Of a stretch of 31,299 nt of DNA, positions 1-6,461 are shown piece by piece. Within the stretch, counting starts at the first letter, position 1; every line of letters starts with the position of its first letter. A program made the position numbers and the translations under genes. Source of the DNA: Oscillospiraceae bacterium (GTDB lineage Bacteria; Bacillota; Clostridia; Oscillospirales; Ruminococcaceae); assembly GCA_902362965.1 (NCBI GenBank), contig CABIYQ010000020.1, forward strand, positions 1 to 31,299, given 5' to 3'. Under the pieces are notes generated by a model that did no database searches, was not told the origin of the DNA, and saw only the letters and a list, made by a program, of their open reading frames with translations.

Positions 1-77
1 CCGAACACAGCAGTTAAGCTCTTCCGCGTAGACGATACTTGGACGGTCGCGTCCTGGAAAATTATTTCAATGCCGGC
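1..77 (+). rRNA. rrf: 5S ribosomal RNA, 3' part (5' end outside window)
   Basis: The window opens inside a 5S rRNA: the conserved CCGAACACAG and AGTTAAGC-type segments are at the very start, and the closing strand TGCCGGC ends near 77. About the first third of the gene lies upstream of the window. A tRNA cluster starts eight bases later, the usual arrangement at the distal end of an rRNA operon in Clostridia. The exact 3' end is estimated from the terminal stem. Confidence 0.9.
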
Positions 78-84
78 TTATTTT

Positions 85-161
85 GGGCCATTAGCTCAGT
101 TGGTTAGAGCAACCGGCTCATAACCGGTTGGTCTGGGGTTCGAGTCCCTAATGGCCCACCA
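85..161 (+). tRNA. tRNA-Met (CAT), possibly tRNA-Ile2
   Basis: A full cloverleaf: acceptor strands GGGCCAT (85-91) and ATGGCCC (151-157), D arm, anticodon stem ACCGG/CCGGT with loop CTCATAA, T arm with TTCGAGT, and an encoded CCA (159-161). The anticodon is CAT. The G1-C72 pair argues against initiator tRNA. Elongator Met and lysidine-modified Ile2 share this anticodon and cannot be separated with certainty by eye. Confidence 0.92.
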
Positions 162-165
162 TTTT

Positions 166-241
166 AGGGGTATAGCTCAGTTGGTAGAGCAGCGGTCTCC
201 AAAACCGCGTGCCGAGGGTTCAAATCCTTCTGCCCCTGCCA
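166..241 (+). tRNA. tRNA-Trp (CCA)
   Basis: Acceptor strands AGGGGTA (166-172) and TGCCCCT (231-237), anticodon loop CTCCAAA giving anticodon CCA, T loop TTCAAAT and an encoded 3' CCA (239-241). It lies four bases after the preceding tRNA, so the two are surely co-transcribed with the rRNA operon. Confidence 0.95.
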
Positions 242-244
242 AAT

Positions 245-321
245 GCGCCTTTAACTCAGCTGGATAGAGTAACTGCCTTCTAAGCAGTAAGCCATTGGTT
301 CGAGTCCAATAAGGCGCACCA
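245..321 (+). tRNA. tRNA-Arg (TCT)
   Basis: Acceptor strands GCGCCTT (245-251) and AAGGCGC (311-317), anticodon stem ACTGC/GCAGT around loop CTTCTAA, so the anticodon is TCT, reading AGA. The 3' CCA is encoded at 319-321. This tRNA reads the AGA codon that is common in the AT-rich genes of the window. Confidence 0.95.
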
Positions 322-332
322 TTTTATTTTAT

Positions 333-410
333 GGTGGGTGTAGCTCAGTTGGTTAGAGCGTCGGATTGTGGTCCCGAAGGTCGTGGGTTCGACTCCCATC
401 TCCCACCCCA
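333..410 (+). tRNA. tRNA-His (GTG)
   Basis: G333 is the extra G-1 typical of tRNA-His and can pair with C407. The acceptor strands are 334-340 and 400-406 with one T-T mismatch. Anticodon stem TCGGA/CCCGA holds loop TTGTGGT with anticodon GTG. CCA is encoded at 408-410. It is the last gene of the cluster and is followed 33 bases later by an intrinsic terminator. Confidence 0.94.
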
Positions 411-442
411 TCATGCACTGACAAAATAGATGACAGTGCCGT

Positions 443-467
443 AAAGCCCGTAGATACGGGCTTTTTT
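443..467 (+). terminator. Intrinsic terminator of the rRNA/tRNA cluster
   Basis: A ten-base stem AAAGCCCGTA / TACGGGCTTT with a two-base GA loop, running directly into six T residues. It lies 33 bases after tRNA-His and is the natural end of the 5S-tRNA transcript. Confidence 0.85.
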
Positions 468-577
468 CGTGTTTTGAGGGCGAAAAAAAGAGATAAAAAA
501 CCATAGATGCTTTTGGGCGATTTTGGGCAACTTTGAGGGATCGAACCGACACAAAATAAAATAAAAAGAAAATGGAA

Positions 578-615
578 GCAGATTTGAGAAAGAAAAACTC
601 AAGTCTGCCTTTTTT
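578..615 (+). terminator. Intrinsic terminator, second of three in tandem
   Basis: Stem GCAGATTTGAG (578-588) pairs with CTCAAGTCTGC (598-608), with one mismatch, then a C and a run of T (610-615). No gene lies between it and the terminator at 443-467, so it may back up the upstream terminator or mark a junction between the chromosome and the inserted element. Confidence 0.7.
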
Positions 616-632
616 GTATATGTAGAAAAAAT

Positions 633-692
633 AAAGCCGTTTTTGTTGCTTATCCACAAGAGGAAAAGCAAAATCAAGAACGGCTTTTTTTA
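633..692 (+). terminator. Long imperfect terminator hairpin, third of three in tandem
   Basis: AAAGCCGTTTTTG with TTGCTT (633 to about 651) pairs with AAGCAA and CAAGAACGGCTTT (about 666-687) with small bulges, then seven or more T. It is the last terminator before the first gene of the mobile element, whose ribosome site is about 60 bases further on. Confidence 0.65.
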
Positions 693-764
693 ATGTCTGA
701 AAGAAGGGATGCAGAATGTGGAAGTAAGAAATAATAAAAAAATGAAATTTGGAGGGAAATAAAT

Positions 765-1451
765 TTGGTATACAATGAAAAAAAGGTAGAACTGCTTCGG
801 CAGAGATATCCAAAAGGCACAAGAATATGCCTTGACAGTATGGAAAACGATCCGTTTCCAATACCGCCAGGCTCTAAAGGAACAGTAGATTTTATAGATG
901 ACGCAGGAAATCTAATAATGAAATGGGACAGCGGAGGTTCACTGTCGCTGATACCCGGAGAGGATAAATTTCATACAATAAGTCAGGAAGGGACAGAAGA
1001 AATAAATATTAAGGAAAGGATTAAGGCATTTGACAAAGCGAATTCTCCGTTATATATCGTTGATCACGATGACGGCAGGTTCAGTCTGTGCCTTCAGCTT
1101 AAGGAATACGGTCAGGAGGCTTTTAATGCTTATGCAGAAGAGATAGGCGATCCTGTTACGGAGGATGGACAATTCTATACACATGGAAACGGATATGAGT
1201 GGGAAACAGTATTTCGCAGAGCCTTTGCAGATGAACCGAATCTAAGTAAGATTTATTTTGACTGTGAGGCAGGCGGATTTTTCTGTTATGCAGACAGTCT
1301 GTCGCTAATGGAGGACTTAGGGAGTCGATTCAAGGCTATGATAGACGATACTGAAGGCTTTGCCAATCTTGTGTCATCGGCGCTCAAAGAAGCCAATCAG
1401 GATCAAATTGAAGAAATAACGGAAGAAGTACAAATGGATATGTCAATGTAA
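765..1451 (+). CDS. DUF4314 domain protein, ICE leader region
   Basis: 228 aa, starting at TTG 765 with GGAGGG eight bases upstream; no ATG fits better. Residues about 5-75 look like the DUF4314 domain (R-Y-P-K-G-T-R-I ... P-P-G-S-K-G-T-V), a small beta-rich domain common in Clostridia ICEs and of unknown biochemical role. Residues 85-215 form a second region rich in acidic and aromatic residues that I do not recognise. The extreme C-terminus is acidic and Met-rich (EEITEEVQMDMSM), similar to the ends of several other proteins in the element. A terminator hairpin begins right at the stop codon. DUF4314 assignment is from memory of the family; function is unknown. Confidence 0.8.
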   Translation: MVYNEKKVELLRQRYPKGTRICLDSMENDPFPIPPGSKGTVDFIDDAGNLIMKWDSGGSLSLIPGEDKFHTISQEGTEEINIKERIKAFDKANSPLYIVDHDDGRFSLCLQLKEYGQEAFNAYAEEIGDPVTEDGQFYTHGNGYEWETVFRRAFADEPNLSKIYFDCEAGGFFCYADSLSLMEDLGSRFKAMIDDTEGFANLVSSALKEANQDQIEEITEEVQMDMSM

Positions 1452-1484
1452 GCGGTTAGGTCAAAAAAGACTTAACCGCTTTTT
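1451..1484 (+). terminator. Intrinsic terminator between DUF4314 gene and methyltransferase gene
   Basis: A twelve-base stem AGCGGTTAGGTC / GACTTAACCGCT with an A-rich loop and one G-T pair, followed by TTTT. It begins on the last base of the upstream stop codon and ends 32 bases before the next start. It could be a plain terminator or a partial attenuator inside the operon. Confidence 0.75.
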
Positions 1485-1515
1485 GGTACCTAAAAGCAGA
1501 AAGGAGAAGATATGA

Positions 1516-2748
1516 ATGATTCGTGTGTTTGAAGCATTTGCGGGAATCGGAGGATTCCGAAGCGGATTGGAAAGAGTAGGAGGATTTAAAATAGTAGGAT
1601 GGTGTGAAATTGATAAGTTTGCGCAAAAGGCTTACAGAATATTGTTTGATACGGGAAAAGAGGAATTTTATGAGGACATCACAAAAATCGATTACAGAAC
1701 AATGCCGGATTTTGACTTGCTCGTTGGAGGCCCGCCATGCCAAAGCTGGTCATATGCAGGACTCAGAAAAGGGTTTGAGGACGACAGAGGAAATATGTTC
1801 CTCGAATATATTAGAATCCTTGAAGCCAAAAAACCCAAGTATTTTGTGGCTGAGAATGTTGCCGGACTGCTTAGTCATTCGGAGGGGAGAAGCTACGGAA
1901 TCATCCTTGAAAAGATTTGCGAATTGGGGTATAGCGTGTGCTGGCGTGTGCTTAACAGCGCAAATTTCGGAGTTGCCCAAGACAGGAAAAGAGTGTATCT
2001 TGTGGGATATCTTGGAGAAAGAAGCCCCATCGAAATATTGGCTTTCGGAGAAAGCGGCAATGAAGATAGCGATGAAAGCAGAGAACAAGCAGCTCTTAAA
2101 CAGTTAATAGGAGGAAGTCAGGGAACAAGAGTATATGATGCTGAAGGACTGGCGTCAACTCAATGCAGCGGATCGGGAGGAATGGGAGGAAAAACAGGAT
2201 TATACCTGATAGATATGAATCCGCCACCGAAGCTGACAGAAAAGGCAAGATGTATAACAACACGTCAGGACAGCGGAGTAAGTAAAAGAAAGGCAGAGCA
2301 TTCAGCAGTATTTGTGGATTTGAATGAAAACCCTGAGATAACTGATAAGGCAAGGTGTCTGCATACACGGTATGATTTGGGAGTTACCAACGGTAAACAT
2401 AAGGGAGAGCGTTCGGGAATATTGGTTGAAGAAGAACCGAGAGCGATAATAAATCCGTTTAAGGAGAAAACCCGTCAAAACGGCAGAAGAATAAAAGAGC
2501 CGAATGAACCGATGTTTACGCTTACAGTTACAGATAGGCACGGTATAGTTCATAGAGGAAGAATAAGAAGATTAATGCCGTTGGAATGCTGGCGTCTGCA
2601 GGCGTTTACGGATGAACAATTCCGTAAGGTTCAGGAATCCGGAATGTCTGACGCACAGTTGTACAAGTTAGCCGGAAATGCAGTAACGGTAAATGTTATT
2701 GAGGCGATAGGAAGAAATCTGCTTGAATTTGATAAGGAGGAGTCATAA
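1516..2748 (+). CDS. DNA (cytosine-5-)-methyltransferase
   Basis: 410 aa. It transfers a methyl group from S-adenosylmethionine to C5 of cytosine. Visible motifs: motif I FAGIGGFR (residues 7-14), motif IV GPPCQSWS with catalytic Cys75, motif VI ENVAGLL, motif VIII QDRKRVYLVG and a C-terminal N-A-V-T-V-N-V motif X. The start is ATG 1516, nine bases after AAGGAG; the ATG at 1512 is out of frame and stops at once. The target-recognition region contains a tandem 35-residue duplication. No restriction endonuclease lies next to it, so it is probably an orphan enzyme protecting the element's DNA in a new host. It overlaps the next gene by one base (TAATG). Confidence 0.95.
   Translation: MIRVFEAFAGIGGFRSGLERVGGFKIVGWCEIDKFAQKAYRILFDTGKEEFYEDITKIDYRTMPDFDLLVGGPPCQSWSYAGLRKGFEDDRGNMFLEYIRILEAKKPKYFVAENVAGLLSHSEGRSYGIILEKICELGYSVCWRVLNSANFGVAQDRKRVYLVGYLGERSPIEILAFGESGNEDSDESREQAALKQLIGGSQGTRVYDAEGLASTQCSGSGGMGGKTGLYLIDMNPPPKLTEKARCITTRQDSGVSKRKAEHSAVFVDLNENPEITDKARCLHTRYDLGVTNGKHKGERSGILVEEEPRAIINPFKEKTRQNGRRIKEPNEPMFTLTVTDRHGIVHRGRIRRLMPLECWRLQAFTDEQFRKVQESGMSDAQLYKLAGNAVTVNVIEAIGRNLLEFDKEES
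2233..2442 (+). repeat. Tandem 35-codon duplication in the methyltransferase target-recognition region
   Basis: Two back-to-back 105-base units, 2233-2337 and 2338-2442, encode residues 240-274 and 275-309. Both read [L/I]-T-[E/D]-K-A-R-C-x-x-T-R-x-D-x-G-V, then a basic stretch, then x-x-x-[F/L]-V. The DNA copies have diverged, so this is an old duplication kept at protein level rather than a recent slippage. Confidence 0.8.
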
Positions 2749-3416
2749 TGCCGAATCATGTAACTAACATAATAGAATTAAATGGTGGTAGGATGGAAAT
2801 AAAAAATTTATTGGAAACAATAAAAAATGATGAAATAGGATTGGGATCAATAGATTTTGAAAAGATAATTCCGATGCCCGATAATATCTGCCGTGGAGAT
2901 CTGGGTTCAAAAGAACGGGAACTATACGGTCAAAATAATTGGTATGACTGGTCGCTAGCAAATTGGGGAACAAAGTGGAATGCCTACGGATATGATGAAA
3001 TTAAGAATAACAATCCAAAAGAAAAAATCACTTTTTTAACGGCATGGGCAGCGCCGCATCCGATAATGGAAAAGCTTGCGGAAATGTATCCGGAAGTAAA
3101 TATACAACATGAATGGGCGGACGAGGATATAGGAATGAACTGCGGGAGATACTGCATACCCAAAGGATTGTATTGTTATCATCTACGCCAATCAGACGAC
3201 GGAGAAAGGTTTGCTGCGCTTGAAAATATAGTTGCAGTGAATCATGGGGGTTCAGTAATAACAAAAGAACATATAAAGCTGGGCGAGAAAGGGTATATAT
3301 CATTAAATGAAGATATCGAACCAAATTTTTTAGGAGAAACAACCACAATAAAAGAATATTTTCAAGATAATGCAGAACTTAGTGAAGATATGGGAATGGA
3401 GATGAGTCAGATATGA
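2748..3416 (+). CDS. DUF1281 / YubB-like ferredoxin-fold protein
   Basis: 222 aa. The start M-P-N-H-V-T-N-I-I and the later segments F-E-K-I-I-P-M-P and W-Y-D-W-S-L-A-N-W-G-T-K-W-N-A are the hallmark of the DUF1281 (Api92/YubB-like) family found on plasmids, phages and ICEs. The biochemical role is unknown; the family's mobile-element context suggests establishment or anti-defence. ATG 2748 overlaps the methyltransferase stop by one base, so translation is probably coupled. The C-terminus ends in an acidic Met-rich tail (ELSEDMGMEMSQI), almost the same as that of the next protein although the rest is unrelated. Confidence 0.82.
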   Translation: MPNHVTNIIELNGGRMEIKNLLETIKNDEIGLGSIDFEKIIPMPDNICRGDLGSKERELYGQNNWYDWSLANWGTKWNAYGYDEIKNNNPKEKITFLTAWAAPHPIMEKLAEMYPEVNIQHEWADEDIGMNCGRYCIPKGLYCYHLRQSDDGERFAALENIVAVNHGGSVITKEHIKLGEKGYISLNEDIEPNFLGETTTIKEYFQDNAELSEDMGMEMSQI

Positions 3417-3982
3417 CAATAACAAGGATAGAAGCCCGGCAGCTGAGAAATATGGAAAACCGTGAGGGATTGGTTATACAGGGCTGTGGAGGTGATCTTC
3501 AGGAATGGGTTGACGGAATAAATGAAATGCTGACAGAAGCGGATATTTTGAAAAACGGAAGTAGGTTTGAAAAATGCTATGTATTTAAAAATGAAAACTT
3601 AACATGCATGCTGTTTCCGTTTGAAGATGTGCAGCTTGATATAGGAAAGCTTGCAATGTGGAGATTGCAGACGCATGATCAGTTCGGAGGTAAATGGCTA
3701 TCGGATTATGTACCGAACAGACTTGGAGGGTTTATTTCAGAACAGAAAAAGCCTGAATGTCAACTAATAGGTCAAAACGGGAATGTATTTAATCTCATGG
3801 GGATCGCATCAAAAACGCTGAAAGAAAATGATATGGCAGATGAGGCAAAGGAAATGTGTGAACGTATAACCTCCTCAGGCAGCTATGACGAGGCGCTATG
3901 CATAATAAGTGAATATGTAGAAATAACATCAATAGATGAATATGAAGAAGAAACAGAAGAAATGGGAATGGAGATGATGTAA
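3413..3982 (+). CDS. Conserved ICE protein of unknown function
   Basis: 189 aa. The start overlaps the upstream stop (ATGA, 3413-3416). I recognise the sequence as a type that recurs beside DUF4314 and DUF1281 proteins in Clostridia ICEs, with conserved segments V-I-Q-G-C-G-G-D-L-Q-E-W-V near residue 21 and L-I-G-Q-N-G-N-V-F-N-L-M-G-I-A near residue 118, but no enzyme motif is visible. It is soluble, with no signal peptide or membrane segment. The C-terminus (EYEEETEEMGMEMM) is acidic and Met-rich. It may belong to a large-polyvalent-protein-associated family, but I cannot name one with confidence. Confidence 0.75.
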   Translation: MTITRIEARQLRNMENREGLVIQGCGGDLQEWVDGINEMLTEADILKNGSRFEKCYVFKNENLTCMLFPFEDVQLDIGKLAMWRLQTHDQFGGKWLSDYVPNRLGGFISEQKKPECQLIGQNGNVFNLMGIASKTLKENDMADEAKEMCERITSSGSYDEALCIISEYVEITSIDEYEEETEEMGMEMM

Positions 3983-4192
3983 ATGGTATACTTATTTATA
4001 GGAATGGTGATAGGAGGTACGGCAGGATTGTTTACAGGCTGTCTGCTGACAACAGCCAAAGAAGCCGACAAGGAGATAAAACTGTTCATTTACTTCCTTT
4101 CTGCATTTGCCGACCGCAGAAAAGTTTATACAATAAAAAAAGCCGCTTTGCCAGCAGCAGATTTTATTCTGCAGTCGGCAAAACATGGGTAG
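3983..4192 (+). CDS. Small membrane protein, DUF3789-like at the N-terminus
   Basis: 69 aa, beginning on the base after the previous stop, with GGAG about ten bases upstream. Residues 1-27 (F-I-G-M-V-I-G-G-T-A-G-L-F-T-G-C-L) form one membrane helix with the G-x-x-x-G pattern of DUF3789, a family of about 35-40 aa found before Dam genes in ICEs. Residues from about 33 on are an unusual extension. The extension contains A AAA AAA (about 4134-4140); a -1 shift there would enter the Dam frame, which has no normal start codon. The extension may therefore be an artefact of a disrupted gene boundary. Confidence 0.55.
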   Translation: MVYLFIGMVIGGTAGLFTGCLLTTAKEADKEIKLFIYFLSAFADRRKVYTIKKAALPAADFILQSAKHG

Positions 4193-4218
4193 GAGGAAAG
4201 AAAGCATTAAGAGAAGCA

Positions 4219-5010
4219 GTGCTTGCAAGATTTCCTCCGTTTTATGAAAGGTATATTGAGGTATTCGGAGGCGCAGGTTGGGTATTATTCCATAAACCGC
4301 CCGGAATGGATTTTGAGGTAATAAATGATTACAATTCAAATCTCGCCAATCTGTACCGCTGTGTGAGAGATAAACCTGATAAGCTGAAATACAAACTGAG
4401 ATATGTTCTCAATTCAAGGGAGGATTTCAATTGGATATCAAGCTTACATAAAAACGGATTGTTTACACGCTTCTATGATGTAGACAGAGCTGCAAAGTTC
4501 TATCAGTTGATAAGATATAGCTATGCAAGCAGTTTAGACAGCTTTGGAAGTCAGCCGCATTCAATGTGGTCGGATTTTCCGCAGATAGATATGGCAAGTA
4601 GACGATTACAGAAGGTAGTGATAGAAAACCGAGATTTTGAAAAGCTGATAAGGCAGTATGACCGTCCCGTCAGCTTTTTTTATTGTGATCCTCCGTATTT
4701 TGCAACGGAGAATTACTATAAGGATGTAGGGTTTAAAACAGCGGATCATGTAAGGCTGCGTGACAGTCTGTTGGATATAAAGGGAAAATTCCTTGTGTCC
4801 TACAATGACTGTCCTGAGATACGGGAGATATGGGATAAACCGAATATACAAATTGAAGAAATAAGCAGACTGAACAATCTGGCACAGAGATATGAGGGCG
4901 GCTGTATGTATGAGGAGTTATTTATATCAAATTACGATATGAGTGAGAGAAGGAATATGATAAAACAGTTCTCACTTTTTGATGAAGAAAACGGAGGTTT
5001 AAGTATATGA
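4219..5010 (+). CDS. Dam-type DNA adenine N6-methyltransferase, N-terminus uncertain
   Basis: 263 aa from GTG 4219, but the protein must begin earlier. Motif X, T-W-V-G-G-K-K, is encoded in the same frame at 4183-4200, upstream of this GTG, followed by motif I E-V-F-G-G-A-G-W and motif IV D-P-P-Y (Asp157 from the GTG). The frame is open upstream to before 4072 yet holds no ATG, GTG or TTG. Either it is reached by a frameshift from the preceding gene, uses a rare start, or has lost its true start. The enzyme methylates adenine from SAM. With the C5 enzyme it likely protects the element from restriction. Its stop overlaps the next ATG (ATGA). Confidence 0.85.
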   Translation: MLARFPPFYERYIEVFGGAGWVLFHKPPGMDFEVINDYNSNLANLYRCVRDKPDKLKYKLRYVLNSREDFNWISSLHKNGLFTRFYDVDRAAKFYQLIRYSYASSLDSFGSQPHSMWSDFPQIDMASRRLQKVVIENRDFEKLIRQYDRPVSFFYCDPPYFATENYYKDVGFKTADHVRLRDSLLDIKGKFLVSYNDCPEIREIWDKPNIQIEEISRLNNLAQRYEGGCMYEELFISNYDMSERRNMIKQFSLFDEENGGLSI

Positions 5011-5174
5011 AAGAAAAGAATGAAATTACAGGGTATGCAGAGGTTGAAAACGGAATGATTCATATACCGAAGGTATATATGCCGGAGGGAGTGAAGCTGA
5101 AATTCAGATTAGAACTGGACGGAGAATTTGAAATAGCGCTTTTTCTTGATAAGGCTGAAGATGAGGACAACTGA
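5007..5174 (+). CDS. Small hypothetical protein, 55 aa
   Basis: ATG 5007 overlaps the Dam stop (ATGA), GGAGG lies about nine bases upstream, and the reading runs to TGA 5172-5174. The product is short, acidic and predicted beta-rich (V-E-N-G-M-I-H-I-P then L-K-F-R-L-E-L-D-G-E-F-E-I-A). The first half resembles the swapped-hairpin AbrB type only loosely. The tight coupling and ribosome site support it as real; no function can be assigned. Confidence 0.6.
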   Translation: MKEKNEITGYAEVENGMIHIPKVYMPEGVKLKFRLELDGEFEIALFLDKAEDEDN

Positions 5175-5190
5175 AACGGAGTGTTAGGAT

Positions 5191-5949
5191 ATGAACGATA
5201 TAAAGGTGTTTGAAAACATTGAATTCGGTAAGTTAGAGGTATTGTGGGAAAATGGAAAAGCATATTTTCCTGCTAAGAGATGTGCAGAAATACTGGGATA
5301 TTCTAATCCGCATGAAGCAGTACGCAGACATTGTAAGGGGTGCGTGAAACGCTCACTCCTAACAAACGGAGGGAAACAAGAGAAAAAATTTATTTCAGAA
5401 GGAGATTTATATCGTCTGATAGTAAGATCAAAATTGGAATCTGCACAACGATTTGAATCATTTGTTTTTGATGAGGTGCTTCCGACAATACGCAAATACG
5501 GAATGTATGCCAATGCGGAAGTCCTTGAAAAAATGATATGTTCGCCTGAAAATGTGATACAGATATGTACAATGCTTGTGAATGAGCAGAAGAAAAATAA
5601 GAAGCTTGAAGCTGATAATGCCAAGCTTGCCGAAAAGTGCGGTTATCTTGATAAGATACTGCAAAGTAAAAATGCAATACCCGTAACAGTAATAGCTAAA
5701 GATTACGGAATGTCGGCACAGGTGTTCAATGATCTGCTTCATTTTCTGGGGATTCAGTATAAGCTGAAAAGCGGAACATGGGTATTGTATCAGAAGTATG
5801 CAGACTGCGGATATACAAAGTCAAAGACATATCAATATGACGAGGATAAGACAACTGTCCATACATATTGGACTCAGTCGGGAAGAATATTTCTGTATAA
5901 TTATTTAAAGAAATATGGGTATCTGCCTGTGTGTGAACGGCAGTCATGA
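5191..5949 (+). CDS. BRO-N / KilAC phage antirepressor-like protein
   Basis: 252 aa. Residues about 5-105 are a BRO-N domain (F-P-A-K-R-C-A-E-I-L-G-Y-S-N-P then H-C-K-G, and E-V-L-P-T-I-R-K-Y-G), and residues about 145-245 a KilAC-type DNA-binding domain (A-K-D-Y-G-M-S-A and L-H-F-L-G-I-Q-Y). A short coiled coil lies between, near residues 125-150. Proteins of this build are phage antirepressors or DNA-binding regulators. In this element it may control the transfer operon or counter a host repressor; this is inference. The start ATG 5191 follows a weak GGAG site. Confidence 0.9.
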   Translation: MNDIKVFENIEFGKLEVLWENGKAYFPAKRCAEILGYSNPHEAVRRHCKGCVKRSLLTNGGKQEKKFISEGDLYRLIVRSKLESAQRFESFVFDEVLPTIRKYGMYANAEVLEKMICSPENVIQICTMLVNEQKKNKKLEADNAKLAEKCGYLDKILQSKNAIPVTVIAKDYGMSAQVFNDLLHFLGIQYKLKSGTWVLYQKYADCGYTKSKTYQYDEDKTTVHTYWTQSGRIFLYNYLKKYGYLPVCERQS

Positions 5950-5971
5950 AAATGTAAAGGAGAAATTGAAT

Positions 5972-6331
5972 ATGAAAGTAAAAGCAACGATCAACAGAAT
6001 AACGGATAAGCCTGAATCAACGGTAAAGGCATATGCAAGCGTATCATTTGACGGAGCATTTGCAGTACATGGGATCAAGGTGTGTGAAAATGAAAAGGGG
6101 AGATTTGTATCAATGCCGTCTATGCCGTATAAGGACAGAAACGGAGAAACCAAATACAGCGATACATTTCACCCGATATCCAAGGGAGCAAGGGAAGCTC
6201 TGAATCAATCAGTGCTGAATGCATACGATTTCGAGCTTCAGCAGATACAGGCAACGGAAATAGAGATAGACCGGTCTCAGGAGGAAGCAGAGGAAATTGA
6301 GGAATATCCCGAACCGGAGTTAGGAATGTGA
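5972..6331 (+). CDS. SpoVG-like protein
   Basis: 119 aa from ATG 5972, with AAAGGAGA ten bases upstream; an upstream GTG-type extension is not supported by a ribosome site. Residues 1-85 follow the SpoVG fold (M-K-V-K-A-T-I-N-R-I then F-A-V-H-G-I-K-V and F-V-S-M-P-S-M-P). SpoVG is a site-specific nucleic-acid-binding regulator in Firmicutes, and ICEs often carry a copy in this position. The last 20 residues are a very acidic extension (E-E-A-E-E-I-E-E-Y ... E-L-G-M) absent from chromosomal SpoVG. Confidence 0.88.
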   Translation: MKVKATINRITDKPESTVKAYASVSFDGAFAVHGIKVCENEKGRFVSMPSMPYKDRNGETKYSDTFHPISKGAREALNQSVLNAYDFELQQIQATEIEIDRSQEEAEEIEEYPEPELGM

Positions 6332-6409
6332 TAAAATGAATGTTTTGATAGGAGTAAAAATCCGCTCGCCGTGCAGTAAATAATCGTGAAAAAATAAGTT
6401 TAAGTGAGC

Positions 6410-6440
6410 AGACCAATGGTGAGAATCGTTAGTCTTTTTT
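6410..6440 (+). terminator. Imperfect terminator hairpin just before the adhesin gene
   Basis: AGACCAATGG (6410-6419) pairs with TCGTTAGTCT (6426-6435) with one mismatch and G-T pairs, followed by T6436-T6440. The adhesin ribosome site (AAGGAGG, 6447-6453) begins seven bases later. A 15-codon reading frame (6336-6383) lies upstream, so an attenuation arrangement is possible. Confidence 0.55.
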
Positions 6441-6461
6441 AATTTGAAGGAGGAAAAAAGT

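Larger units (their letters stand above)
411..764. other. Non-coding stretch between tRNA-His and the first ICE gene
   Basis: 354 bases without a credible gene. It holds three intrinsic terminators (443-467, 578-615, 633-692) and the GGAGGG ribosome site (751-756) of the next gene. No convincing sigma-A promoter is seen, although transcription of the following operon must start here or further upstream. A site-specific recombination junction could lie here because tRNA 3' ends are common ICE targets, but no direct repeat of a tRNA end was found in the window. Confidence 0.6.

Noticed and set aside
280..861. Long minus-strand reading frame across the tRNA cluster, with G-V-E-P-T-T-F-type translation
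   Set aside because: It is the antisense of tRNA genes and terminators, a well-known source of false proteins; no ribosome site or coding pattern.
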